Positions 16,186 through 25,630 of a stretch of 64,000 nt of DNA are shown here, piece after piece. This DNA comes from Candidatus Omnitrophota bacterium (GTDB lineage: Bacteria; Omnitrophota; Gorgyraeia; JAUYCX01), in contig JAUYCX010000037.1 of the NCBI GenBank assembly GCA_030692045.1, positions 186,001 to 250,000 on the forward strand. Direction: 5' to 3'. Under the pieces are notes generated by a model. The model had not been told where the DNA came from, did not search any database, and saw only the letters and a program-made list of their open reading frames with translations. How positions within the stretch are numbered: position 1 is the stretch's first letter; each line of letters opens with the position of its first letter. The translations under genes were made by a program, and so were the position numbers.

Positions 16186-16951
16186 TCAAAAACTTTCTTT
16201 CTTTATGATTTTTACCTTAGGTTTTTCGATTTTATTATTAATATTAAATTATAAATCTTATATTTTTTCAGAAAGTAAAGCATTAGCACAAAAATCAGAA
16301 TTAACAACTGCTTCACAAGTTTTTCCCTTCAGTAAAGGAGAGAAGATTATTTACAATGTAGCGTTATTTGGGATTAAAATTGGGCAGGCGCAATTACAAT
16401 TTTTAGGTAAAACGAATCTTAATAATAAAGTGGCAGAACTTATTATTTTATCCACTGATGTAAATAACCTTAAAGATGTAGAAAAGATATATGTGGATAG
16501 TAACTCATTTTTGCCTTTGCGTATTGAACGCGATGTCGTCTTTTTTGGCAAAAAGATGCGCATTATTGAGGAATATAATATGAAAGAAAACTCCCTTATG
16601 GTTTCGAAAACTGAAGGCGGGAAAACTACTAAGAAAATATTCCAATCTTTTAAGCCTATGCAGAATATCATTTCGCTAATCTTTATGTTGCGTAAATCTA
16701 AATCTCTTGAAATTGGGCAAAAAATTTCTGTTGTAACTCCTTTACTTAACTTTGATATGAAGGTCGCCAAGTTGGTGAATTTCTCCACGGCGAACGATAA
16801 ATTCAAGGCCTATTTTTTAGAAAGCTCTCCTAAGAGATATCGTATCTGGATTGACCAAGGCGCAAGAAGAATTCCCTTAAGAGTTGATGGGGCGATTGCT
16901 TTTGGCAATGCCGCAATGGTGATGACAAAATTCATTCCCGGAGAAAATTAA
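16175..16951 (+). CDS. DUF3108 domain protein with N-terminal membrane anchor
   Basis: A 258-residue protein. Residues about 8-25 are a signal anchor or uncleaved signal peptide. The rest matches the DUF3108 pattern: [13 protein letters not shown] near residue 51, G-I-K-I-G-Q-A, and a beta-rich body ending in P-L-R-V-D-G. DUF3108 proteins are periplasmic and of unknown function. It overlaps the previous membrane gene and lies one base before trpB. Confidence 0.8.
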   Translation: MRYNQKLSFFMIFTLGFSILLLILNYKSYIFSESKALAQKSELTTASQVFPFSKGEKIIYNVALFGIKIGQAQLQFLGKTNLNNKVAELIILSTDVNNLKDVEKIYVDSNSFLPLRIERDVVFFGKKMRIIEEYNMKENSLMVSKTEGGKTTKKIFQSFKPMQNIISLIFMLRKSKSLEIGQKISVVTPLLNFDMKVAKLVNFSTANDKFKAYFLESSPKRYRIWIDQGARRIPLRVDGAIAFGNAAMVMTKFIPGEN

Positions 16952-16952
16952 T

Positions 16953-18119
16953 ATGCTGCCTGATAAAAAAGGACATTTTGGAGAATTTGGCGGAAGGTTT
17001 GTCTCGGAAACTCTTATGGCGAGTCTATCTAAATTAGAGCAGGTTTATCAGGTAGCCAAACAAGACAAAGGGTTTATCCAAGAATTAAATTATTATCTTA
17101 AAGAATATGCAGGCCGCCCAACACCATTATATTTTGCTAAAAATTTAAGTCGTCTCTATGGGTTTAAGATTTATTTAAAGAGAGAAGACCTCTTGCACAC
17201 AGGCGCGCATAAAATAAATAATACGCTCGGACAAATACTTTTAGCCAAGCGCATGAATAAAAAACGCATTATTGCAGAAACTGGCGCAGGCCAGCACGGT
17301 GTTGCCGCAGCCACAGTTTGCGCCCTTTTTGGTCTTAAGTGCGTCGTTTATATGGGCACAGAAGATATTAAACGTCAGGCCCTAAATGTTTTTCGAATGA
17401 AATTGCTGGGCGCTGAAGTTAAGCCTGTAAATAGCGGTTCTTGTACTTTAAAGGATGCCTTAACTGAGGCTTTAAGGGATTGGGTTACTAATGTAAGGGA
17501 TACTTTTTATGTTATTGGCAGTGTAGCAGGGCCGCATCCTTATCCAATGATAGTGAGGGATTTCCAATGCGTAATTGGCAGAGAAACAAAAAAACAAATT
17601 CTTCAAAAGGAAAAACGGCTTCCTGATTATTTACTGGCTTGTGTGGGCGGCGGAAGTAATGCTATGGGGCTTTTCCATCCGTTCTTTAATAACAAAAGGG
17701 TTAAGTTTATTGGCATAGAAGCAGCTGGCCGGGGTTTAAATACCAAGTTACATGCAGCTACCTTGGTTAAGGGTAGCGTTGGCATTTTACACGGCAGTAA
17801 AAGTGATTTATTGCAGGATAAAGATGGACAGGTAAATATTGCCCATTCTATTGCCGCGGGTTTAGATTATCCAGGTGTAGGTCCTGAGCATGCCTATTAT
17901 AAAAGGATTGGCAGGGCTAAGTATTTTGCCGTAACGGATAAACAGGCTGTTGAGGCATTTAAATTACTCTCTCAAAAAGAGGGTATAATTCCAGCCTTAG
18001 AGTCAGCGCATGCGATTTATTTCTTGAAGGTCTTAGCCAGAAAGATAAATCGAGGCAAAATTGCTATTGTATGTTTGTCTGGTCGGGGAGATAAGGATGT
18101 GGCTGGATTTATTAAATAG
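16953..18119 (+). CDS. trpB: Tryptophan synthase beta chain
   Basis: A 388-residue canonical TrpB1. PLP binds the lysine in H-T-G-A-H-K-I-N-N near residue 85; [10 protein letters not shown] binds the PLP phosphate, and the catalytic glutamate lies in A-E-T-G-A-G-Q-H-G. It condenses indole, channelled from TrpA, with serine. Its stop is immediately followed by the trpA start, so the two subunits are made together. A divergent TrpB2 copy lies upstream. Confidence 0.96.
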   Translation: MLPDKKGHFGEFGGRFVSETLMASLSKLEQVYQVAKQDKGFIQELNYYLKEYAGRPTPLYFAKNLSRLYGFKIYLKREDLLHTGAHKINNTLGQILLAKRMNKKRIIAETGAGQHGVAAATVCALFGLKCVVYMGTEDIKRQALNVFRMKLLGAEVKPVNSGSCTLKDALTEALRDWVTNVRDTFYVIGSVAGPHPYPMIVRDFQCVIGRETKKQILQKEKRLPDYLLACVGGGSNAMGLFHPFFNNKRVKFIGIEAAGRGLNTKLHAATLVKGSVGILHGSKSDLLQDKDGQVNIAHSIAAGLDYPGVGPEHAYYKRIGRAKYFAVTDKQAVEAFKLLSQKEGIIPALESAHAIYFLKVLARKINRGKIAIVCLSGRGDKDVAGFIK

Positions 18120-18932
18120 ATGACTAAAATGCAAAACAGAATTGATAAAAGATTCGCACAATTAAGAAGAGAGAAAAGAAAGGCATTTATTGCTTTTATT
18201 ACAGCCGGTGACCCCAATTTATCAACTACCAAAAAATTAGTTTTGGCTTTAGAGAAAACGGCTTCTGTTGATATTATTGAATTGGGGGTGCCATTTTCTG
18301 ACCCTATGGCTGATGGGCCGGTTATTCAGGCAGCATCCCTGCGAGCTTTAAAGAATAAAACTAATCTTAAGAAAATCTTAATGCTTGTAAGAGATATTCG
18401 CCGCAGTTCCTCTATCCCTATAGCCTTGATGAGCTATTACAATCCTATTTTTCATCTTGGTATTGAACATTTTGTATCCCAAGCTGTTAAAAGCGGTGTG
18501 GATGGTGTAATTATTCCTGATTTACCGCCTGAAGAAGCAGGGCAATTTTTAAATTTAGCTAAAAAAAATAGCCTTGCCTTAATATTTTTTGTTTCGCCTA
18601 CCAGCACAAAAGAAAGGATAAAGCTTGTATCAAAACTTTCCACTGGTTTTATCTATTATGTTTCCTTAACTGGCACAACTGGACAGACATTAATCCTGCC
18701 GGAAAAACTCTTAAACAATATCCGTTTAGTTAAAAAATATACGCATAAACCCATATGTGTGGGTTTTGGTATATCTAACAGTAAACAGGTTAAGAAAATA
18801 GCTAAAGTCTGCGATGGAGTGATTGTAGGCTCTGCCATAGTAAAACAAATTGAGCATAATTTAGCTAAGAAAAATATAGTGGAAAATATTGTTAAGTTTG
18901 TTAAGAATTTAAGCTGCCCGCTTAAGGCATAA
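18120..18932 (+). CDS. trpA: Tryptophan synthase alpha chain
   Basis: A 270-residue TIM barrel that releases indole from indole-3-glycerol phosphate. The catalytic glutamate lies in I-E-L-G-V-P-F-S-D-P-M-A-D-G-P near residue 52, and the catalytic aspartate in V-D-G-V-I-I-P-D-L-P near residue 63 of the standard alignment. The phosphate loop is V-G-F-G-I-S. Length is normal. It follows trpB with no gap and completes the visible trp genes; only trpE is missing from the window. Confidence 0.96.
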   Translation: MTKMQNRIDKRFAQLRREKRKAFIAFITAGDPNLSTTKKLVLALEKTASVDIIELGVPFSDPMADGPVIQAASLRALKNKTNLKKILMLVRDIRRSSSIPIALMSYYNPIFHLGIEHFVSQAVKSGVDGVIIPDLPPEEAGQFLNLAKKNSLALIFFVSPTSTKERIKLVSKLSTGFIYYVSLTGTTGQTLILPEKLLNNIRLVKKYTHKPICVGFGISNSKQVKKIAKVCDGVIVGSAIVKQIEHNLAKKNIVENIVKFVKNLSCPLKA

Positions 18933-18938
18933 ATATTT

Positions 18939-20201
18939 ATGTACAAGAAAACTTTACTCGATAATGGTATAAGAATTGTAACATCTAAAATGCCCAGCCG
19001 CGAATCAGTCTCAATCGGAGTTTGGATAAGCGTTGGCGGGCGTTATGAGGATATGAAGCTAAAAGGCATTGCTCATTACTTGGAACATATTGCCTTTAAA
19101 GGTTCAAAAAAATATTCCTGCCAACAAATAAAAGAGTCAATCGAAGGCGTAGGGGGAGCTCTTAATGGTTTTACAGCTGAAGAATTTACCTGTTATTTAG
19201 CAAAGGTGCCGTCTAAATATTTAAATTTAGCTTTGAGGGTTCTATTGGATATGACCTTTAATCCCCTTATTCTTGCCAAAGATGTGGATAAGGAGAAAAC
19301 TGTAATTTTGGAAGAACTTAAGATGTATATGGACTTACCGCAACATTATGTTGGGGATTTGTTAGATTCACTGTTATGGCCAAATCATCCTTTAGGAATG
19401 AATATTGCTGGAACATTAGAAACGGTAAGCCATGTCAACTCAGATAATTTATTAAATTTTAAACAAAGATTTTATGAGCCTCGACGAGCAGTGATTGCTG
19501 TTTGCGGTAATTTAGAGCATGCTGATACAGTTGAGGAGATAAAGAAAATCATCAGCCTCAATTATAAATTCAGAAAGATAAATTTTTTAAAGGCTAATTC
19601 GCGGCAATTAAAACCAAGATTTAATTTTTACGATAAAGAAACACAGCAAAACCATTTGGCGATTGGTTTTCATGCTCTAAAAAGAGATCATCCTGATAGA
19701 TTTGCTTTGGGGCTTTTGCACGTCGTATTAGGTGCAAATATGTCCAGCCGTTTATTCCAGCAGGTAAGAGAAGTTAGGGGATTGGCATACGAGATTTCCT
19801 CAAATTTAAAACGCTTTGCCGATACGGGTGCATTTATTATTCAAGCCGGAGTAGATAATAAAAATAGTTTTCAGGCAATTAAGGTTATTTTAGAAGAGTT
19901 AAGAAAGATTCAGTTACAGAAAGTTAAGCAAGATGAATTTTTGCGCGCAAAGGAATATTTCTTGGGCCAATTGTCTTTGGCATTAGAAGATACCTTAGAA
20001 CATATGTTTTGGATTGGTGAATCAACTTCTGCCTTGGATAAAATCTTTACCAAGCAAGAAATTTTTGAAAAGGTACAACAAATCAAAAGAGAAGACTTAT
20101 TAAGGGTGGCAAGGGGTATTTTTAAAAAAAATAATTTTAACTTGGCCTTGATTGGTAAATTGGGACAAAAAGAAAAAGAAAAAATCAAAGGCCTCTTTTA
20201 A
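18939..20201 (+). CDS. M16-family zinc peptidase
   Basis: A 420-residue pitrilysin-type protease. The inverted zinc motif H-Y-L-E-H lies near residue 43 and the distal glutamate in E-E-F-T-C-Y, as in active subunits. The C-terminal half has the non-catalytic M16 fold with R-E-V-R-G-L-A-Y. Such proteins cleave short peptides or leader peptides. It begins six bases after trpA and ends two bases before the CNNM gene. No obvious peptide substrate is nearby, although a radical SAM/SPASM gene lies 10 kb upstream. Confidence 0.9.
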   Translation: MYKKTLLDNGIRIVTSKMPSRESVSIGVWISVGGRYEDMKLKGIAHYLEHIAFKGSKKYSCQQIKESIEGVGGALNGFTAEEFTCYLAKVPSKYLNLALRVLLDMTFNPLILAKDVDKEKTVILEELKMYMDLPQHYVGDLLDSLLWPNHPLGMNIAGTLETVSHVNSDNLLNFKQRFYEPRRAVIAVCGNLEHADTVEEIKKIISLNYKFRKINFLKANSRQLKPRFNFYDKETQQNHLAIGFHALKRDHPDRFALGLLHVVLGANMSSRLFQQVREVRGLAYEISSNLKRFADTGAFIIQAGVDNKNSFQAIKVILEELRKIQLQKVKQDEFLRAKEYFLGQLSLALEDTLEHMFWIGESTSALDKIFTKQEIFEKVQQIKREDLLRVARGIFKKNNFNLALIGKLGQKEKEKIKGLF

Positions 20202-20203
20202 AT

Positions 20204-21193
20204 ATGATTATAATCCTTTTAATTATTTTGTTGGTACTATCGGCATTTTTTTCAGCTACTGAAAGTGCCCTGATTGGTTTAAGCAAGATTCGCTTAAGGC
20301 ATCTTTTAGCCAAAGGCCAAAGAAATGCAGAGTTACTTTATAACTTAATCACAAAAAAGTTAGACAAATTTGTGGCTGCGATATTAATTGGAAATAATTT
20401 TGTAAATATTGCAATCTCTGGCATTGTTACGGTGCTATTCTTAAAATATTTTGGTCCCAAATGGGGAGTGTTAATTTCTATTTTGGGTGTAAGTTTTTTT
20501 GTTCTGATATTTTGTGAAATTACTCCCAAGATTTTCGGCATTCAGCATTCAGAGAAATTCTCGCTTTGGGTTGCACCTTTGGTTGAGGGTTTAATCAAAA
20601 TATTTGAGCCATTAGTTTTTATCTTTATTAAAATTAGTAATTTTATAATTAGGATATTCGGCGCAGTTCCTCCTAAACGTTCACCCTTAATCTCAGAGGA
20701 GGAACTGCGCTTAATGATAGAATTAGGAAAAGAGGAAGGCGTATTAAGCGACGAAGAAAGAAAGATGTTACATAGAATTTTTGAATTTGGCGATACTACC
20801 GTTGAGGCGGTCATGGTTCCTAAGGAAAAAATAGTTTCAATTGACATTAAGGCAACTGTCGAGGAGCTTCTGGATATACTTGTTGAAAGAGGCCATGCAC
20901 GTTTACCGGTTTATGAAAATACTACCGACAACATTGTTGGCATAATATACGCCCATGAATTATTGCACATCTGGAAGAATAAAGAGTTAATTGTGCCTTC
21001 TGACCTTGTTCACCCGGCATATGCAGTTGAACCCAACAAGCGCGTTAATGAACTTTTAAGGGAGTTTCAGGCCAAGAAGGCCCAGATTGCAATAATTGTA
21101 GATAAGGACAAAAAAGCATTGGGCTTGGTTACATTAGAGGATTTAATTGAAGAAATCGTTGGCGAGATAGAAGAAGAGAAGTTTTTAGTTTGA
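20204..21193 (+). CDS. CNNM/CorC-type membrane protein with CBS domains
   Basis: A 329-residue protein. The N-terminal 150 residues form the CNNM (DUF21) membrane domain, with S-A-T-E-S-A near residue 20 and several hydrophobic helices. A linker and two CBS repeats (G-D-T-T-V-E-A-V-M-V-P and A-Q-I-A-I-I-V-D) follow, ending in V-G-E-I-E-E-E. It lacks the C-terminal CorC_HlyC domain of longer relatives. Related proteins handle Mg2+/Co2+ efflux. A promoter for the next operon overlaps its stop. Confidence 0.88.
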   Translation: MIIILLIILLVLSAFFSATESALIGLSKIRLRHLLAKGQRNAELLYNLITKKLDKFVAAILIGNNFVNIAISGIVTVLFLKYFGPKWGVLISILGVSFFVLIFCEITPKIFGIQHSEKFSLWVAPLVEGLIKIFEPLVFIFIKISNFIIRIFGAVPPKRSPLISEEELRLMIELGKEEGVLSDEERKMLHRIFEFGDTTVEAVMVPKEKIVSIDIKATVEELLDILVERGHARLPVYENTTDNIVGIIYAHELLHIWKNKELIVPSDLVHPAYAVEPNKRVNELLREFQAKKAQIAIIVDKDKKALGLVTLEDLIEEIVGEIEEEKFLV

Positions 21194-21218
21194 CAAAGGC
21201 AGTTATTTGTGGTAAAAA
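21190..21218 (+). promoter_or_regulatory. Promoter of the DUF5679-rsfS-argS unit
   Basis: TTGACA at 21190-21195 and TAAAAA at 21213-21218 are separated by 17 bases. The -35 box overlaps the CNNM stop codon. Confidence 0.6.
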
Positions 21219-21273
21219 TGTATCATATGAATCATTGCTACCTAAACTTGTATCGTCATTAAAGGAGGTGTAA

Positions 21274-21417
21274 ATGGAAACTGGATATTGTGTAAAATGT
21301 AAAGCAAAGAAACAGATGAAGGATGAGCAAAAGGTGACTATGAAGAATGGCCGCCCTGCAATGAAGGGTAAGTGTTCAACCTGCGGAACCGGTATGTATA
21401 AGATATTAAAGAAATAA
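21274..21417 (+). CDS. DUF5679-like zinc-ribbon protein (47 aa)
   Basis: A 47-residue protein. Y-C-V-K-C-K near residue 5 and C-S-T-C-G near residue 34 flank the segment V-T-M-K-N-G-R-P-A, the hallmark of DUF5679 proteins. The ATG follows AAAGGAGG, and the bases before it (TCATTAAAGGAGG) are identical to the right border of the palindromic leaders, although no hairpin precedes it. It is the first gene after the promoter and precedes rsfS. Function unknown; a nucleic-acid or ribosome-associated role is only a guess. Confidence 0.8.
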   Translation: METGYCVKCKAKKQMKDEQKVTMKNGRPAMKGKCSTCGTGMYKILKK

Positions 21418-21436
21418 TTCTTTATACTAAGAAAAG

Positions 21437-21805
21437 ATTAGCTCAAAAGTAAGAAAAAAATTAACCGCAAGACAAAAAGCAATATCAATTGCTAAGCTTG
21501 CCTTAGAGAAAAAAGCAGAAGATATTACTGTTTTGGATATGCGAGGGATTGTAAACTTCTGCGATTTCTTTGTAATTGCTAGCGGTTTAGTGGATAGGCA
21601 CGTGCGAGCAATTGCCCAGGGTATTGCGGAAGGCCTTAAAAACCTTGGGCTTAAACCTTGGCATGCCGAAGGTGAAGAGCAGGCTCAATGGATTTTGCTG
21701 GATTTTGGCGATTGCGTTGTGCATATCTTTGAGAAGAGCATTAGAGATTTTTATGATTTAGAATACCTCTGGCAGGATGCGCCCCGAGTAGCCTTAAAGA
21801 GATGA
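21437..21805 (+). CDS. rsfS: Ribosomal silencing factor RsfS, with apparent non-standard start codon
   Basis: RsfS binds L14 and blocks subunit joining in starved cells. The family core is visible: A-L-E-K-K-A-E-D-I-T-V-L-D-M-R-G, then C-D-F-F-V-I-A-S-G, and W-I-L-L-D-F-G-D-C-V-V-H-I-F. The conserved N-terminal part lies upstream of the first ATG/GTG/TTG-type codon (TTG at 21533). The frame is open back to a stop at 21428-21430, and the only plausible initiators there are ATT at 21437 or ATA/ATT near 21482. I chose ATT at 21437, giving 122 residues. It overlaps argS by four bases. Confidence 0.75.
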   Translation: MSSKVRKKLTARQKAISIAKLALEKKAEDITVLDMRGIVNFCDFFVIASGLVDRHVRAIAQGIAEGLKNLGLKPWHAEGEEQAQWILLDFGDCVVHIFEKSIRDFYDLEYLWQDAPRVALKR

Positions 21806-23475
21806 TACAGGATTTAAGAAGTAGTCTCGAGATTTTAATCGAGACTGTGGTTTTAGAGCTATCGTCGGGAGTCCAAAAAGAAATTCCCCCCATTCAATTA
21901 GAAATTCCCCATGACAAAGCAAACGGAGACCTGGCTTGTAATATTGCTCTTAAAATAGCCGCTGATTTAAAACAGAATCCTTTCCATATTGCAAATAAGT
22001 TAAAAGAGGCCTTATCTAAGCGAATTGAAAACTGCCCACTTTCGCAGAAAATAAAAAATATTGAAGTAAAACATCCGGGTTTTATAAATTTCTTCTTATC
22101 AGATGAATCACTTTACGAAATTTTAAAGCAGATAATTAAAGAAAATAGAAGCTTTGGCAGAAGTAAAATTGGAAAAGGGAAAAGGGTCCAGATAGAATTT
22201 GTAAGCGCCAATCCCACCGGCCCATTAAGTGTAGCGCATGCTCGTCAGGCAGCTGTGGGAGATGCCCTTGCCAATATCTTAAAATTCTTAGGCTTCAATG
22301 TATCAAGGGAATATTATATTAATGATGAAGGCACGCAAATTGATATTTTGGGCAAATCTATTCTTTCCCGTTTGGAGGAATTGCTCGGTGAGGTATCAGA
22401 ATTTCCTGAAAATGGCTATCAGGGAGAATATATCTATGATATTGCCAAAGATTTTATTGAAAAACAATCCTCAAAAAAAACAGAAACTAAGAAAGATTTT
22501 AAATTTCTCTCTCAATATGGCGTTGATTATATTTTAAAGATTATCAAAAATGACCTTGATGATTTTAAGCTTAGGTTTGATATATTCAGCCGTCAATCGC
22601 AAATAGCTAAAAGAGGAAATGTAGAAAAGGTTATCGGAGTTTTAAGAAAGAAAGGCTTTATTTATGAAAAGGATGGCGCTACTTGGTTTAAATCCACAAC
22701 ATTCGGTGATGATAAAGACCGTGTGCTTATAAAAAGTGACGGAAGCTTTACTTATCTTGCCCCGGATATCGTCTATCATAAAGATAAATTTAAACGAGGA
22801 TTTAATTGGGTAATAAATATTTGGGGACCAGACCATCATGGCTATATTCCACGTTTAAAGGCAGCTGTTGAGGCATTGGGATATAAAAAAGATATGCTTT
22901 CAATTATCATCGTACAACTAGCCACCCTTTTTAAACAAGGAAAACCCATCACCATGTCTACACGACGAGGGCAATACATAAGTTTACGCGAGGTAGTGGA
23001 TGAAGTGGGAGTAGATGCCGCAAGATTCTTCTTTTTGATGCGCAGAACCGACTCACACCTTGATTTTGACTTGGAATTGGCAAAAAAACAATCTCCAGAA
23101 AATCCAGTATTCTATATTCAGTATGCTCATGCGCGCATTGCCAGTATCATTAATTTGGCAAAAGAAAACAAGATTACTTCAAAGAACATTGACTTTGGCC
23201 TAATTAAACAGCCAGAAGAATTAGGCCTTATAAAAAAACTTAATTCTTTTCCTGATGTGCTTGTTGGTTGTTTCAAATTACTTGACCCTTATGCTTTGGT
23301 TAACTTTCTTCAAGAATTAGCTACAGATTTTCACAAATTTTACGATAACTGCCGCGTGATTAACGATGATAATCTGCCGCTTACTCTAAGCCGGCTTAAG
23401 CTAATCGAGGCAGTAAAGGTAGTTTTAGAGAGCGGCTTAAATCTTTTAGGCATAAGCGCCCCTGATAAAATGTAA
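21802..23475 (+). CDS. argS: Arginyl-tRNA synthetase
   Basis: A 557-residue class I synthetase. The N-terminal Add1 domain is present. The HIGH-equivalent lies in S-A-N-P-T-G-P-L-S-V-A-H-A-R near residue 135, the KMSKS-equivalent is M-S-T-R-R-G-Q near residue 392, and a C-terminal DALR anticodon-binding domain is rich in helices. It charges tRNA-Arg in the cytoplasm. The start overlaps rsfS, and recJ follows after two bases. Confidence 0.96.
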   Translation: MIQDLRSSLEILIETVVLELSSGVQKEIPPIQLEIPHDKANGDLACNIALKIAADLKQNPFHIANKLKEALSKRIENCPLSQKIKNIEVKHPGFINFFLSDESLYEILKQIIKENRSFGRSKIGKGKRVQIEFVSANPTGPLSVAHARQAAVGDALANILKFLGFNVSREYYINDEGTQIDILGKSILSRLEELLGEVSEFPENGYQGEYIYDIAKDFIEKQSSKKTETKKDFKFLSQYGVDYILKIIKNDLDDFKLRFDIFSRQSQIAKRGNVEKVIGVLRKKGFIYEKDGATWFKSTTFGDDKDRVLIKSDGSFTYLAPDIVYHKDKFKRGFNWVINIWGPDHHGYIPRLKAAVEALGYKKDMLSIIIVQLATLFKQGKPITMSTRRGQYISLREVVDEVGVDAARFFFLMRRTDSHLDFDLELAKKQSPENPVFYIQYAHARIASIINLAKENKITSKNIDFGLIKQPEELGLIKKLNSFPDVLVGCFKLLDPYALVNFLQELATDFHKFYDNCRVINDDNLPLTLSRLKLIEAVKVVLESGLNLLGISAPDKM

Positions 23476-23477
23476 CC

Positions 23478-25160
23478 ATGCAAAAAATTTGGAATATACC
23501 TTCCCCTTTGCCATTTGGCCAAATAAAATTAGCCAAGAACTTAGACATCCATCCTCTAATTGCTCAAATTCTCATTAATCGAAATATCACAGACGAAAGC
23601 CAAGCCAGAATTTTTCTCGAAGCTGATTTATCAATGCTTTACGACCCTTTTAGATTAAAGGATATGGATAGGGCAGTTGAGAGAATAAAACAAGCTAAAA
23701 GGAATAATGAAAGCGTGTTAATCTTTGGAGATTATGATGTTGATGGAATTACTGCCTGCGCACTTTTAAAATCCACCCTTTTAAAAATGGGGCTAAAGGT
23801 TTCGCATTACATTCCTCATCGCTTAAATGAAGGATATGGTTTAAATGGAAGTGTAGAAAAATTGGCAAAGCATAAAAAAATTGATTTGCTAATCAGTGTT
23901 GATTGTGGAATCACTAGTATCATAGAGATAGAGGCCCTTAACAAAACAGGCATAGATACAATTATTGTTGATCATCATGAGCCTTTAAAGCATAAGTTGC
24001 CTAAGGCTGTGGCAATTATTAATTCCAAAAGGCATGATTGTACTTATCCCTTCAAAGATTTAGCAGCCGTGGGTTTGGTTTTTAAGCTTTGTGGGGCAAT
24101 GGAAGCAAAAACATTAACAGAAGACCTCGATTTCGTAGCTTTAGGCACAATCGCTGATGTAATGAGTTTAACTGGCGAAAACCGTATCCTGGTTAAGCAC
24201 GGTTTAAAACAGATAAACAGGACAAAAAAGAAAGGCTTGCAGGCATTAATCGAAGTTTCTGGCTTAAAGGATAAATCAATTGAGCCAAGTTTTATCAGTT
24301 TTATTCTAGCTCCTCGCTTAAATGCCAGTGGACGCTTAAGTTCAGCCGAGAAATCTCTAAGCCTACTCTTAAGCCAAGATTTAAATCAGGCTTTAAATTT
24401 GGCTCGTGAGTTAAACGATGAAAACAAAATGCGACAAAAAATTCAGGAGGAGATATTAAGCGAGGCATTAAGTCTTGTAGAGAAGGAAGTAAATTTTAAA
24501 GAGCATAATATTATTGTGGTTAGCAAGCAAGGTTGGCACAGGGGGGTTTTAGGGATTGTAGCTTCTAAAATAACAGAAAGATTTTATAGGCCAAGCATTG
24601 TTATTTCCTTAGAGCAAAATTTAGGTCGCGGCTCAGGCCGTTCTATCGAGAGTTTTCATCTATTCAATGCCCTTTCAAGTTGCTCAAGTTTATTAAAGAA
24701 TTTTGGCGGCCATGCCTTTGCTGCCGGTTTAACTATTTCTAAAGAGAATATTGAGCCATTTAAATTGCTTTTAAATAGTTTTGCCAAAGAAAAAATTGCG
24801 CCGCAGGATTTAAACCCAAGTTTAAAAATTGATGCAGAGTTTCCATTGTCAGCTTTAAATTTAAAGCTGATTAAAGATATAGAGAATTTAGCGCCATTTG
24901 GCGTAGGAAATCCTAAGCCGCTTTTATGCTCGCGCAATTTAAAACTAAAAGGCAAGCCTATAGTTTTAAGGGGTGAAACAATTAAATTCTGGGTTACTGA
25001 CGGAAAATTAACCTGTCAAGTCTTAGGTTTTGGAATGGTTAGTCTCTTGGATATTATCTCTGAGGCAAAACATTTAGATTTAGTTTATACGCCTGCCATT
25101 GATACTTGGCGAGAAGAGCCGGCAATTCAAATAGAACTTAAAGATATAAAGGTTGGCTAA
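23478..25160 (+). CDS. recJ: Single-stranded-DNA-specific exonuclease RecJ
   Basis: A 560-residue DHH-family nuclease. Motifs are D85-Y-D-V-D-G90, the V-D-C-G-I motif, D165-H-H167 (metal site), and the DHHA1 region G-R-G-S-G-R near residue 380. The C-terminal OB-like domain is present. RecJ degrades single-stranded DNA 5'-3' in recombination and repair. It is the last gene of the argS operon and converges on rpmB, with only 28 bases between their ends. Confidence 0.95.
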   Translation: MQKIWNIPSPLPFGQIKLAKNLDIHPLIAQILINRNITDESQARIFLEADLSMLYDPFRLKDMDRAVERIKQAKRNNESVLIFGDYDVDGITACALLKSTLLKMGLKVSHYIPHRLNEGYGLNGSVEKLAKHKKIDLLISVDCGITSIIEIEALNKTGIDTIIVDHHEPLKHKLPKAVAIINSKRHDCTYPFKDLAAVGLVFKLCGAMEAKTLTEDLDFVALGTIADVMSLTGENRILVKHGLKQINRTKKKGLQALIEVSGLKDKSIEPSFISFILAPRLNASGRLSSAEKSLSLLLSQDLNQALNLARELNDENKMRQKIQEEILSEALSLVEKEVNFKEHNIIVVSKQGWHRGVLGIVASKITERFYRPSIVISLEQNLGRGSGRSIESFHLFNALSSCSSLLKNFGGHAFAAGLTISKENIEPFKLLLNSFAKEKIAPQDLNPSLKIDAEFPLSALNLKLIKDIENLAPFGVGNPKPLLCSRNLKLKGKPIVLRGETIKFWVTDGKLTCQVLGFGMVSLLDIISEAKHLDLVYTPAIDTWREEPAIQIELKDIKVG

Positions 25161-25188
25161 TGTTGAGGAGTTATTTTTTTAACACTAA

Positions 25189-25416
25189 TTAAGCCTTTTG
25201 GATTTTGCCAGCCTTAATGCAGCGAGTACAAACTCGCATGGTTTTTACAACACCAGCAATTCTTACCCTTACCCTTTGTAGATTTGGCAGGAATCTTCGA
25301 TGAACGTGTCCAGTAATCTTTTGGCCAGCGCCGCCCTTGGCTTTTGCCATACCTCGGCGTTTAATTGTTCGACCAGATTGAATACCCTTGCCGCAGATTT
25401 GACATACTTTTGACAT
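25189..25416 (-). CDS. rpmB: 50S ribosomal protein L28
   Basis: A 75-residue L28 on the minus strand, the only one in the first 38 kb. C-Q-I-C-G-K-G near the N-terminus and C-T-R-C-I-K near the C-terminus show the zinc-binding form, and R-R-F-L-P-N-L-Q is the family signature. Start ATG at 25416. It has its own promoter at 25451-25478 and is transcribed alone towards recJ. Confidence 0.95.
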   Translation of the reverse strand: MSKVCQICGKGIQSGRTIKRRGMAKAKGGAGQKITGHVHRRFLPNLQRVRVRIAGVVKTMRVCTRCIKAGKIQKA

Positions 25417-25450
25417 ATTTATTTTCCCTTTTTAAATAATTGTAAAAGAG

Positions 25451-25478
25451 AGTATACTTGAAAATATAGTTTTGTCAA
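25451..25478 (-). promoter_or_regulatory. Promoter of rpmB
   Basis: On the minus strand TTGACA (25478-25473) and TATACT (25456-25451) are separated by 16 bases, about 35 bases upstream of the rpmB ATG. Confidence 0.75.
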
Positions 25479-25494
25479 GCGGAAAAATATGGTT

Positions 25495-25557
25495 ACACCG
25501 CTAAACCGCAAAAGCACCGCAAAAACGCAAGGAATTCTTTGCGTTTTTGCGGTGTTA
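25495..25557. repeat. Word-repeat inverted hairpin (CGCAAA type)
   Basis: CACCGCAAAAACGCAA pairs perfectly over 16 bases with TTGCGTTTTTGCGGTG around a GGAATTC-type loop, preceded by ACACCGCTAAACCGCAAAAG. It uses the same words as the trpC-trpF hairpin 18 kb away and lies between the rpmB promoter and the helicase gene. Confidence 0.8.
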
Positions 25558-25630
25558 ATCAAATTAGTTTAAAAAAATATCTTTTTATTTTATATCCCTT
25601 TTGCGATTTCGCGTTTCGAGTTTAATAAAT

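Noticed and set aside
25601-25630. TTG start ten codons upstream for the helicase
   Set aside because: The ATG at 25631 gives the usual N-terminus (M-E-D-K-I-L-D-G-L-N-P-Q-Q) and the extra residues match nothing in the family.
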